Source of the DNA: an uncultured Bacteroidota bacterium
Lineage (GTDB): Bacteria; Bacteroidota; Bacteroidia; JABEUT01
Reading direction: 5' to 3'
NCBI GenBank assembly: GCA_903863935.1
Contig: CAIPDV010000074.1
Location: 1 to 64,000, forward strand
Length of the DNA: 64,000 nt
This document shows positions 25,861-34,116 of this stretch, in pieces. Below the pieces are notes generated by a model. It did not search any database. It saw nothing but the letters and a program-made list of their open reading frames with translations, and was not told the DNA's origin. The position numbers were made by a program, and so were the translations under genes. The first letter of the stretch is position 1. Each line of letters opens with the position of its first letter.

Positions 25861-26625
25861 TTACCACTTTGTACCCGGATATGCTCTTGGTAAATATTGC
25901 AATTCAGCCAGGATAAACCCTAAATGTTCGCCATGTTTCCCTTGCCTGCCGCCTTTCATCATAAATCCATCAGCAGGAAGCTTTAAAGTTGCTTCTTCTA
26001 ATACACTCTTTACCGTTTCCAGCCATTTGCTTTTTATAGTAGTTATAGCAGGAACTATCTTCTCATCAACCAATAACTTATCGCCAGGAAGGGTAAGGAA
26101 TAGGTCATCTACAAACATCCAGATGTTGTTTAAAGCATCCTGAACCTTCATATGGCTTTCTTCCGTACCATCACCCATACGCAATACCCAGTCTTTAGAA
26201 TGACGTAAATGGTAGGTAACTTCCTTTATTGCTTTTTCGGCTATTGAACGGATCCTTTCATCGGAACTCGTTAATAACGCTTCCTGTAGGTGGTAATTGA
26301 AGACTGTAAATAAAAACTGTCTCATCATGGTAAAGGCAAAGTCACCATTTGGTTGCTCGCAAATAAGTGAGTTCTTATAGTCCATCACATCCCTTAAATA
26401 GGCCAAATCATCTTCCGTACGGCCTTTTCCTTCTATTTCTCCTGCATAAGTAAGGTATAGTCGGGCTTCGCCCAGTAAATCAAGGGCTATGTTGGTCATT
26501 GCAATATCCTCTTCCAAAATTGGTCCGTGTCCGCACCATTCCGAAATGCGGTGCCCTAAAACCAAGGTAGTATCACCTAACCAAAGCAGGTAATCAATGA
26601 GTGCATTTTTCAAATTATCGTTCAT
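25861..26625 (-). CDS. paaC: Phenylacetyl-CoA epoxidase subunit PaaC
   Basis: 254 residues, all-helical ferritin-like fold. Diagnostic blocks are LLWLGDTTLVLGHRISEWCG (family-typical start), AMTNIALDLLGEARLYLTYA, MRQFLFTVF, YHLRHSKDWVLRMGDGTEES and GGRQGKHGEHLGFILAELQ. PaaC is the structural, non-catalytic partner of PaaA in the epoxidase core. paaA and paaB would normally stand directly upstream, but here a promoter box and a Dph6-like gene do. They must be encoded elsewhere if the pathway works. Confidence 0.95.
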   Translation of the reverse strand: MNDNLKNALIDYLLWLGDTTLVLGHRISEWCGHGPILEEDIAMTNIALDLLGEARLYLTYAGEIEGKGRTEDDLAYLRDVMDYKNSLICEQPNGDFAFTMMRQFLFTVFNYHLQEALLTSSDERIRSIAEKAIKEVTYHLRHSKDWVLRMGDGTEESHMKVQDALNNIWMFVDDLFLTLPGDKLLVDEKIVPAITTIKSKWLETVKSVLEEATLKLPADGFMMKGGRQGKHGEHLGFILAELQYLPRAYPGTKW

Positions 26626-26671
26626 ACTATTAATCCAATTTTAAAGAGAATATTATTCCTGTTTCTACCTG

Positions 26672-26679
26672 CAAAGTTA
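26672..26679 (-). promoter_or_regulatory. -7 box TAACTTTG for paaC-paaD
   Basis: Forty-six nt upstream of ATG 26625 on the minus strand. It gives paaCD a promoter separate from the Dph6-like gene. Confidence 0.45.
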
Positions 26680-26694
26680 TTATATAAAGTTCAC

Positions 26695-27495
26695 CTATTC
26701 ATGACTAAACTCACAAAACCAAAAACCCAGTGTTTTACCCTGCATTTTTTGGTCGGAAGAAGTCTTAATTTCAAGGGGCTTATAAACCTTCTCTCCAACC
26801 CTAACTTTTAACGGTTTTTTAAAGATGGGACCTTCATAACAAAAGGTATGAAATTCCCCGTTCTCACCACAAGGGTCTACCCCTATCGGGAGATTACTTA
26901 AAAAACTTAAATCAAATAATATTCCTGCTTCTTTATCAGTTAAATATGCATCATTAATACAGCATAGCCTGGTCTTGAATCCTAGTTCAATAAACTCATG
27001 TGCAAGTTGAATAGTATTTTGTTTCCAAAGCGGGTAAAGTCCTTTCATTCCAACCTTCGCCAGATTGGCATCCCGGTATGCCCTTAAATCTTCTAAAAAT
27101 ATGTCACCAAAAATAACATATTCAATTCCCTGTTTTTTTTGTTCCAGAAGAAAAGATTCCATGTTCTTTTCATACTCTTCATTACTTCCTTCCTTTACAT
27201 ACATTTTAAGAAGTGGAAGACCTATACTTTCAGCTTGGATTTCTATCAACTCTTCTTTTATCCCATGCATGGATACCCGCCTGAAATTTTCATTAATGGT
27301 GGTGAACAATGCAGTAACTTCAAATTGATTTTCCTGTAATACTTTATACAAGGCAAAGGACGAGTCTTTACCCCCACTCCAGCAAAATAAGGCTTTGGGT
27401 TTTACCCGCTCACCCAAAGATTGGGTAGGAGTAAATTCAGTACTTTTGTAGTATGACTCGCCTGAAGATTTTTTGTCTTTTCTTTCTACTTCCAT
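26695..27495 (-). CDS. Dph6-like ATP pyrophosphatase (DUF71)
   Basis: About 266 residues. The PP-loop is CWSGGKDSSFALYKV. Other conserved blocks are VSMHGIKEELIEIQAESIGLP, YVIFGDIFLEDLRAYRD, and GVDPCGENGEFHTFCYEGP, which is diagnostic for the Dph6/DUF71 family. The eukaryotic member amidates diphthine; bacteria lack diphthamide, so the bacterial substrate is unknown. The start is uncertain. The frame stays open to TTG 27546, with ATGs at 27504 and 27495, yet relatives begin about four residues before ALFCWSGG. The ATG 27495 start would overlap the divergent 27453 gene by 43 nt. Residues before KPKALF may not be translated. Confidence 0.85.
   Translation of the reverse strand: MEVERKDKKSSGESYYKSTEFTPTQSLGERVKPKALFCWSGGKDSSFALYKVLQENQFEVTALFTTINENFRRVSMHGIKEELIEIQAESIGLPLLKMYVKEGSNEEYEKNMESFLLEQKKQGIEYVIFGDIFLEDLRAYRDANLAKVGMKGLYPLWKQNTIQLAHEFIELGFKTRLCCINDAYLTDKEAGILFDLSFLSNLPIGVDPCGENGEFHTFCYEGPIFKKPLKVRVGEKVYKPLEIKTSSDQKMQGKTLGFWFCEFSHE
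27438..27445 (+). promoter_or_regulatory. -7 box TACTTTTG for the DUF3298-like gene
   Basis: Lies 7 nt before ATG 27453 and inside the 5' end of the divergent Dph6-like frame. Confidence 0.45.
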
Positions 27496-28226
27496 TTTTT
27501 GCATTTTCTCAAAGTGCCCACCTGAATGAATCTTTCGGGCAGGCAATTATAAAGAATATTTATCCGGTTGTTAAACATAAGCACAAAACAGATACCATAA
27601 AATCGGTTTGTTACCCAATTATTACTGTTAATTCGGCCTTTGTTAACTGGCGCATAAATGCATACATAAGAGGTGTATTATTTGGTGTTCGTGACCCGGA
27701 CACGATTACAACACCTCAATACCTTATAAATAATGTTCACAGCCATTACAGTAACTTTAAAATGAGCTATACTACCAACTATAACAAGAATGGCTTTCTT
27801 TCCCTTACCATTACTACCGTTCCGGCGGGGACAGAAATAAAATCACCCATCTATTTAAATTTTGATTTAACCACGGGCAATCTTGTTACTATTAACGACA
27901 TGCTTAATACCAAAAACGACAGTATTTCATTCCGGCAGGCAGTAATTCCACCCATAACCGACAGTGTGAGGTTATTTGAAATTTCGGTTGACAAAACCAA
28001 TTCCAAATACAGTGAAATAATTGAGGGGTTGAATGCAGGCCTTGCGGACTTCCTGCGAAACTACCCCTCTTATTATATTTTAACTGAAAAAGAACTTATT
28101 GTTTACTTCAATTGCAGGCTACCCGATTCTATTATGCATTACTTTCATCTTTACAAAATGGCTTTCAGGTATAAAGCCTTGCGCAATGTTTTAAAGCCTG
28201 AGCTCATTAAGCGTTTGCTGCAATAA
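27453..28226 (+). CDS. Secreted DUF3298/DUF4163-like protein
   Basis: 257 residues. Signal peptide MTRLKIFCLFFLLPFFAFS is followed by QSAHLN. The mature part alternates short strands. YLNFDLTTGNLVTINDML near residue 130 and LTEKELIVYFNCRLPDS near 210 correspond to the two halves of the DUF4163/DUF3298 (RsiV-type) fold, where strands are followed by a 'FDL-TG-x-x-t-l-D-ml' turn. RsiV-type domains bind lysozyme in firmicutes; no such role can be inferred here. Expected location is periplasmic. Its 5' end overlaps the divergent Dph6-like frame. Confidence 0.65.
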   Translation: MTRLKIFCLFFLLPFFAFSQSAHLNESFGQAIIKNIYPVVKHKHKTDTIKSVCYPIITVNSAFVNWRINAYIRGVLFGVRDPDTITTPQYLINNVHSHYSNFKMSYTTNYNKNGFLSLTITTVPAGTEIKSPIYLNFDLTTGNLVTINDMLNTKNDSISFRQAVIPPITDSVRLFEISVDKTNSKYSEIIEGLNAGLADFLRNYPSYYILTEKELIVYFNCRLPDSIMHYFHLYKMAFRYKALRNVLKPELIKRLLQ

Positions 28227-28235
28227 TTCTTTCTG

Positions 28236-29579
28236 CTAGTATTCATAAATTATAACCATTCCATGTGCACCATTTCCCCCTTTGGTTGCAATAGCACTGG
28301 TTTGCTGAACTGCTACAGCACCACCTCCTCCGGCACCGGGAGATAAGGCATTAATTCCAGGATAGTTTACATTATCCCGGGTATATTGTTGCGGGCCACC
28401 ATTTCCATATATGGATGAACCACCTTCTCCTGCAAAAACCACATCCGATCCGGTTTGCGAAACAATGGCATTACCACCGTTAGCACCCGGCATATTAATT
28501 GTACCTCCACTGGCATATCCACCTTTACCACCTAATAAATTTACACTGGTTGAAGCTACCTGTGTCGATTTCCCGCCGGAACCGCCATTTGCCGTAAATG
28601 TAGAACCGGGCAAAGTTGTTACTACGGTTGTATTACCGCCTCCGCTTGCCACGCTGTTATTACATCCGGCTGCACCGGTACCTCCGGCACCAACTGTAAT
28701 AGTAATAGTTGTTGAACCTGTAACATTTTGCAAATAACCTTCGCAATAGCCACCGGCTCCGCCTCCGCTTCCGGCTTCATCGGTACTGTAGCATGAATTG
28801 CCAAGTCCTCCACCTGCTCCGCCTCCGCCAACAGCCTTCACCAATATCCAGGTAGTTCCTGCGGCAAGGGTTGGAGTTGAAACACCCGCTGTAGTGTCAT
28901 AAATTATACCTTTCAGTACGGTTGGCGGGGTTGTCCAGCTCATAGTACCCGCTGTAGTGCTTGCCAATAATTGTCCGTTTACGGACGGAGCTGCTGTAGG
29001 CAATGTAAGGTTATATGCAGCAGAAGTTGCTCCGGCTGAAATACCAATTGCGTTTGCACTTCCACTGTTGTAAAATTGTAATGTACCGGTAGAGGTACTT
29101 GCTGCACCCAATTGAAACAACCCTGTACCGGTAAACGACAAATTAAATCCGCCTGAGGTAATAGCTGTATTTGCTAATAAAGCACCTCCTAATTGAACAT
29201 TTGAACTGTTTAAAGTCAATCCATTATTTGCACCTGTAACGGTAGATGCACTTCCGGAAACTGCCACCCAAGCGGTTCCGCTCCAGTAGTAATATCCCAC
29301 TCCACTACCTACTGCGGCATTGGTATTATATACCATCATACCTTTATCACCTGTTGTAGCAGCATTTGCAATTGGCGGTTTGAATGATGACAGGGATGTT
29401 AAACTTACATTGGGTATGATCAACCCTAAGTTGTTCGAGTTTCCGGTGTTAAGATCTAAAATAGCATTAACACTGGGGATTGCACCTGTGGTGCTGATTC
29501 CTACATTTTGAGAGTTGGCTTGGTGACAGACCCCGATTCCAAATAATGTAATAATAGTTAGTACGCGTGTAGTTTTCAT
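28236..29579 (-). CDS. Secreted glycine-rich tail-fibre-like protein, one repeat unit
   Basis: 447 residues. Signal peptide MKTTRVLTIITLFGIGVCHQ is followed by ANSQNVGI. The N-terminal module (AILDLNTGN, LGLIIPNVSL, GMMVYNT, YYYWSGTAW) is the trimmed version of a module found in many Bacteroidota surface proteins. It is followed by one about 107-residue repeat (NNGLTLNSSNVQLGG to TMSW). The C-terminal 200 residues are more than a third glycine, ending GGNGAHGMVIIYEY. Comparable glycine-rich ends occur in phage tail-fibre receptor-binding tips, where glycine strands pack in polyglycine-II helices. No T9SS sorting domain. Function unknown; adhesion is a guess. Confidence 0.7.
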   Translation of the reverse strand: MKTTRVLTIITLFGIGVCHQANSQNVGISTTGAIPSVNAILDLNTGNSNNLGLIIPNVSLTSLSSFKPPIANAATTGDKGMMVYNTNAAVGSGVGYYYWSGTAWVAVSGSASTVTGANNGLTLNSSNVQLGGALLANTAITSGGFNLSFTGTGLFQLGAASTSTGTLQFYNSGSANAIGISAGATSAAYNLTLPTAAPSVNGQLLASTTAGTMSWTTPPTVLKGIIYDTTAGVSTPTLAAGTTWILVKAVGGGGAGGGLGNSCYSTDEAGSGGGAGGYCEGYLQNVTGSTTITITVGAGGTGAAGCNNSVASGGGNTTVVTTLPGSTFTANGGSGGKSTQVASTSVNLLGGKGGYASGGTINMPGANGGNAIVSQTGSDVVFAGEGGSSIYGNGGPQQYTRDNVNYPGINALSPGAGGGGAVAVQQTSAIATKGGNGAHGMVIIYEY

Positions 29580-29810
29580 TGCTTCCTTTAATTTTATGGT
29601 TTATAAATTCTTGTATTTGATATAATAAATAACGAGTTTATCATTCAATACAAAGACATTCTACTTTTTATAAATCAAATTGTTACGATTCTGATAAAAG
29701 TCATCTTTTACAGGTAAGATAGCTCAGTGAGCAAACTCACAATTAGCAAGGAGTTAAGCTTATCCGGAACTATTTATCTATGTAACGCAAGACATCACGC
29801 AAAACAAAAA

Positions 29811-29835
29811 AGCCGGGCTTTATCAGCTCCGGCTT
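29811..29835 (-). terminator. Terminator after the four-repeat glycine-rich gene
   Basis: AAGCCGG (29810-29816) pairs with CCGGCTT (29829-29835). On the minus strand a U-rich run (complement of 29802-29810) follows the hairpin. It ends the 29874-32201 transcript. Confidence 0.75.
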
Positions 29836-29873
29836 ACTATTGCTAGCTATTATAGAATAGCTTAAAAATATTT

Positions 29874-32201
29874 TTATTGGTATTCGTAAATAATAACAAG
29901 TCCATTCCCACCATTTCCACCTGAGGCAGCATCATTATTTACTGATTGGGCAACCACAGCTCCACCGCCACCAGCTCCCGGAGCAGTTGCTGATACTCCA
30001 TTTATTGCTAAATGATCACGTGTGTAAATCGAACTTCCGCCACTACCAAACGATGAATTGGCTCCGCAACCGGCAAAGTCACCATCGGTACCCGTTGTTG
30101 ATACACTGCACCATCCTCCGGTTGCTCCGGTAATGTTCAGATTACCTCCGGCAGCCGTTCCTCCTGCTCCACCGGTAAATGCACCGGCTACACCTGTTTC
30201 ATAGGATATTCCTCCTCCGCCTCCATTAGCTGTAAATACAGTATTTGGGCCAGTTACTGTTACTATTGTATTTCCACCATTTACTACACCGCAATTAGCA
30301 ACCCCTACACCTCCGGCCCCAATATTAATCTGGTAGGTAGAACCCGGACCTAAGCCGGAAACAAATCCTTCGCAATAACCACCTGCTCCACCACCGCTAC
30401 CGCAAATATTAGCTGCGGTACCACAACCGGCAGTGTGTTTTACACCTCCGCCAGCACCACCACCGCCCAATGCTCTAACTAATATAGATGTTGTTCCGGC
30501 AGCAAAACTTACAGTTCCGGTAGTACTGTTAACATAAATAATTCCAATTAGGATACCAGGGCCACCAGCAGGAATAGTTGCCCAGCTTAAGGTTCCGCCT
30601 ACTGAACTGGCAAGCACTTGGCCGTTAGATGCAGGTGGAGTAACAGGTAAGGATAATGTATAGGTAGTTGTTGTAGCAGCAGCTTTTAAACCAACCCCTA
30701 AAGCACTGGCTCCATTAAAGAAATCAAGCTCTCCTGTTGATGCGCTTGCAGCTCCTAATTGAAGTGCTCCGCCGCCGGTCAACCCTAAATTAAAACCTCC
30801 CGATAAAATATTTGTATTAGCAAGTAATGGATTGGCACCACCTAATTGTGTATTTCCACCAACAACTGTTAAACCGTTATTGGCAGACCCTCCACCTGCC
30901 GCAGCTGCCCAGCTAAGAACACCAGCACCATTATTTGTTAAAACAGTGTTTGCTGCACCTTGCGCTAAAGGTAATGTCAGTCCGTATGAAGTAGTAGTTG
31001 TTCCTGCTTTTATATCTACTGTATTAGCATTTGTAGCATTGTTAAACTCCATAGTACCTGTAGAAGCGGCCCCTACACCCAACTGGAATTTTCCGGTTCC
31101 TGCAATAGCAAGGTTAAATCCTGCATTGGTTATAGTTGTATTTCCTAATAAAGCATTTGCTCCACCCAATTGTACGTTTCCACCCACAACAGTTAACCCA
31201 TTGTTGGCAGTTGCTCCCGCAGGTGCAGTCCAGCTTAATGCGCCCGCACCATTGTTGGTAAGTACTGTATTAGCAGCACCTTGTGCCAGTGGCAAGGTCA
31301 TATTATAAGAATTGGTAGTATTACCCGCTGTAATTCCAACCTGATTTGCACTAGCATTGTTAAAAAAATCAAGTTCTCCTGTTGAAGTACTTGCTTGTCC
31401 TAACTGAAAATTTCCAGTTCCGGTGAAGGCAAGGTTAAATCCGCCTGAAATAATATTTGTATTGCCGAGTAAAGCATTTGCACCACCCAACTGCACATTA
31501 CCACCCACAACTGTTAAACCATTATTGGCTGTTGCTCCCGCAGCCGCAGCCCAACTTAATGCACCGGCACCATTATTGGTTAATACTGTATTTGCTGCAC
31601 CTTGAGCCAATGGAAGTGTTAATGCATATGAGTTTGTAGTTACTCCTGCAGATATTGATACGTTCCGGAAATTGCTGGAGTTTAAGAATTGCAACGTTCC
31701 GGTAGAGTTACTTGCCTGGCCTAACTGAAATATTCCTGTACCTGTAAAGGCAAGGTTATTACCTCCAGATATAATAGAAGTATTACCTAATAAAGGGTTT
31801 GCACCACCCAGTTCAACAAGGGTTCCGTTCATGGTTAAACCATTTTGTGCGCCTGTAACTCCGGCTGCACCACCTAAACTTACCCAGGTGGCACCATTCC
31901 AATAGTAGTATCCGATAGGTTGGTTAGCATTGCTGCTGTTATATACCAACATTCCCCGGTCACCAAAAGTAGCGGCGTTGGCAATTGGCGGGTTAAAAGT
32001 TGCCAGTGAAGCACCAAGGGTTACGTTAGGAACTATAAGCCCCAGATTACGACCTGCGTTTCCTGTATTTAAATCTAATATGGCATTTACACTTGGAATT
32101 GACCCTGAAGTATTAATACCGACATTCTGGGAATAAGCCATGTTACACAGGCTAAACCCTAAAAATGTTACAACTGTAAGTAGCGTATTTTTTTTCCTCA
32201 T
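29874..32201 (-). CDS. Secreted glycine-rich protein with four tandem repeats
   Basis: 775 residues, paralog of the 28236 product. Signal peptide MRKKNTLLTVVTFLGFSLC. N-terminal module AILDLNTGNAGRNLGLIVPN and YYYWNGATW. Four tandem repeats of about 107 residues (roughly 130-555) follow. Each runs NNGLT(V)xGGNVQLGGAN, LLGNTxI, GGFNLAFTGTGxFQLG, TSY-LTLPLAQGAANTVL, NNGAGALSWAA. The second and third differ at few positions. The C-terminus is glycine-rich (GGGGAGG, AGGVGVANCG) and ends GGNGLVIIYEYQ like its neighbour. No sorting domain. The DNA repeats are about 321 bp long and similar enough to recombine. It is probably a surface or secreted fibre-like protein. Confidence 0.72.
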   Translation of the reverse strand: MRKKNTLLTVVTFLGFSLCNMAYSQNVGINTSGSIPSVNAILDLNTGNAGRNLGLIVPNVTLGASLATFNPPIANAATFGDRGMLVYNSSNANQPIGYYYWNGATWVSLGGAAGVTGAQNGLTMNGTLVELGGANPLLGNTSIISGGNNLAFTGTGIFQLGQASNSTGTLQFLNSSNFRNVSISAGVTTNSYALTLPLAQGAANTVLTNNGAGALSWAAAAGATANNGLTVVGGNVQLGGANALLGNTNIISGGFNLAFTGTGNFQLGQASTSTGELDFFNNASANQVGITAGNTTNSYNMTLPLAQGAANTVLTNNGAGALSWTAPAGATANNGLTVVGGNVQLGGANALLGNTTITNAGFNLAIAGTGKFQLGVGAASTGTMEFNNATNANTVDIKAGTTTTSYGLTLPLAQGAANTVLTNNGAGVLSWAAAAGGGSANNGLTVVGGNTQLGGANPLLANTNILSGGFNLGLTGGGALQLGAASASTGELDFFNGASALGVGLKAAATTTTYTLSLPVTPPASNGQVLASSVGGTLSWATIPAGGPGILIGIIYVNSTTGTVSFAAGTTSILVRALGGGGAGGGVKHTAGCGTAANICGSGGGAGGYCEGFVSGLGPGSTYQINIGAGGVGVANCGVVNGGNTIVTVTGPNTVFTANGGGGGISYETGVAGAFTGGAGGTAAGGNLNITGATGGWCSVSTTGTDGDFAGCGANSSFGSGGSSIYTRDHLAINGVSATAPGAGGGGAVVAQSVNNDAASGGNGGNGLVIIYEYQ
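30830..32080 (-). repeat. Four direct repeats of about 321 bp in the fibre-like gene
   Basis: Corresponding GGTGGTGC-type landmarks recur at about 30835, 31159, 31480 and 31801, roughly 321-324 bp apart. They code for the 107-residue repeats of the 29874 product. The ends are approximate. Confidence 0.75.
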
Positions 32202-32241
32202 CTTAAATATTTAGGGTATAGTATTCAGTGATATCCGGCAA

Positions 32242-32249
32242 CAAACATA
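32242..32249 (-). promoter_or_regulatory. -7 box TATGTTTG for the four-repeat gene
   Basis: Forty nt upstream of ATG 32201. Confidence 0.45.
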
Positions 32250-32431
32250 GTGCTAAAAGTCACACTTCACGTTAAATTTATGATGTTTTACTATTAAGAA
32301 CTAATTAAAGTTACGTTTATTGTTCTAATAAATGACATTTGTCATGTTTTTCCATGCAAGTCCCTGCAAAAAATCACCATGAAACAGCCCAATAATGGCT
32401 TAAAAGGATATAAAAAATAGCTGATTAAAGA

Positions 32432-34084
32432 TCAGTATACAATGGTTATACTACCATTACCTGCGTGATTATTATTGGTGATAGTAACGCCTGTCGCACT
32501 TGGATCAGTGTATGAAGATCCGCCACCACCACCGCCTGCACAACCACCGCTGCCGCCATAATAACCTGCACCGCCGCCGCCGCCACCGCCATAAAAACAA
32601 GTAGTATTAGCAGTTGAGGCTGTAGTCATTCCACCATTACCACCAAGCCCTAAAGCTCCTGCTGTTCCGGTTATTCCGGTAGGCGAACACCCTCCCGGAC
32701 TATAAAGTACTGCTGCGCCGCCAGCTATTGCAGTTCCTCCGAGGCCACGTTCCGCAACCGGACTGGCAGTGCCAATAAGGCCCACATTTCCGCCACCGCC
32801 ACCATTTTCATTGGCATTATCTTCACGGCCTGCACCACCCCCGCCGGCGGCTACAAATATTCTGTTTGCCAAAGCAGTTCCACCCATGCGTATGCTGGAT
32901 GCAGCACCGCCACCACCACCTGCACCCCAGGTGGTGGTAACAGAACCGTACCCATTACCGCCTGACTCATCTCCGGCATTTCCACCTGCGCCGCCTATTC
33001 CGGCTACTGAAGCAGATGAAGCATTTGTTCCCTGGGCCCCCACATATAAATCCAGTAAAGTGCCCGGAACAACAGCATAAGTTGCTACAATTTTAGCTCC
33101 CTTCCCTCCGGTTCCACCCACCGCAGTGCGGTACCCTTTTCCTCCGCGGGCTCCATACATGGTTATTGATATGGATGAAATGCCGCAAGGCACAACCCAT
33201 GAATAGTGGCCCGGAACGGTTTCCGTTAATGTTCCGTGATTTACGGTTGTTGTAACAATTAAAGTGGTTTTAGGGGAACTAATACCACATGCATTACTAT
33301 CATATACACTTATGGTATAGGTTGCGGCTGTTGAGCCAAAATCAACTGAAATGGAGTTTGAACCCTGTCCGGAAGTACAAATAGTTCCTGCAACCAATGG
33401 CAATATTGACCAGGTGTATGATAATGCGCCTGCAACTACCGGCACTGAATAATTATTGCCTGTTGCACACACTTGTAAAGCGGTTGGGCCTGTTATCGGG
33501 GTTGCGCTTGTTAATAAAGGACTGATTGTAATATTTAAAGTAGCAGCACTGGTTCCGCAATTGTTTGAAGTGATAAGGCTGATAGTTCCAGAATTTGCTC
33601 CCCATGTTACAGTAATGGTGGCAGTTCCTTGCCCTGCTGTAATTGTTGCCCCTGCCGGAACGGTCCAAACATACGATGTTGGTGGAGACCCTGAAACAAG
33701 TGAAGCCGTGTAAATTTGCGAACTTCCCTGGCAAGGGGTTGCATTTCCCGTAATAGACATAACAGGAGCTCCAAGACAAGTACAGTGCAGGATTTGCCAT
33801 GCAGCCCCGGTGTAAAAATAAAAACACAGATCGGTTGTACTGTATACCAATAAAGATGTTGCAGGTGCCGCAATTGCCAACATTTCGGCATGTGTCATCC
33901 GTGGAATAAGAAAACCTTTATTTGTTGAAGATATATCAAGCAAGGCTGAGGAATTTGGCAAGGCTCCGGTATTGTTAATAGCAACATTCTGCCCATTCAA
34001 AACACCTGACGAAATATAAATAAGAAGCAGTAAAAAAATAAATTTTACTTTATTTATTAACCGTATTATTTTATTCTGAATCAT
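32432..34084 (-). CDS. Secreted PKD plus ALK/LTK-like glycine-rich domain protein
   Basis: 550 residues, last gene of a three-gene operon. A hydrophobic export signal (KFIFLLLLIYISSGVLN) precedes GQNVAI. The N-terminal module (LLDISSTNKGFLIPRMTHAE, LLVYSTTDLCFYFYTG) is followed by two PKD-like domains (YVWTVPAGATITAGQGTATI; YTWSILPLVAG), then a glycine-rich domain. That domain contains VPCGISSISITMYGARGG, GGGGAASSIRMGG, VAAGGGGAGRED and GYYGGSGGCAGGGGGGSSYTD, the layout of Pfam's ALK/LTK glycine-rich family (PF12810), and ends GSITIVY. There is no T9SS domain. ATG 34084 is preferred because the longer frame begins at TTG 34123. Confidence 0.7.
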   Translation of the reverse strand: MIQNKIIRLINKVKFIFLLLLIYISSGVLNGQNVAINNTGALPNSSALLDISSTNKGFLIPRMTHAEMLAIAAPATSLLVYSTTDLCFYFYTGAAWQILHCTCLGAPVMSITGNATPCQGSSQIYTASLVSGSPPTSYVWTVPAGATITAGQGTATITVTWGANSGTISLITSNNCGTSAATLNITISPLLTSATPITGPTALQVCATGNNYSVPVVAGALSYTWSILPLVAGTICTSGQGSNSISVDFGSTAATYTISVYDSNACGISSPKTTLIVTTTVNHGTLTETVPGHYSWVVPCGISSISITMYGARGGKGYRTAVGGTGGKGAKIVATYAVVPGTLLDLYVGAQGTNASSASVAGIGGAGGNAGDESGGNGYGSVTTTWGAGGGGGAASSIRMGGTALANRIFVAAGGGGAGREDNANENGGGGGNVGLIGTASPVAERGLGGTAIAGGAAVLYSPGGCSPTGITGTAGALGLGGNGGMTTASTANTTCFYGGGGGGGAGYYGGSGGCAGGGGGGSSYTDPSATGVTITNNNHAGNGSITIVY

Positions 34085-34116
34085 CCTATTATATACTAAT
34101 CTTATTTTTTCTGTAG

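Noticed and set aside
29717-29775. tRNA-like stretch (GATAGCTCAGTGAGC)
   Set aside because: It resembles a D-arm, but there is no acceptor stem, anticodon arm or TTCRANNC loop at the right distance.
30832-31308. 158-codon plus-strand frame opposite the four-repeat gene
   Set aside because: Pro/Ala-rich shadow of the Gly/Asn-rich repeats, repeating with the same period, without signal or family match.
30830-32080. Possible CRISPR-like array
   Set aside because: Repeats are about 321 bp, coding and in frame, with no short spacers and no cas genes.
32769-33080. Plus-strand frame rich in proline opposite the glycine-rich domain
   Set aside because: Complement of glycine codons gives proline runs; no independent support.
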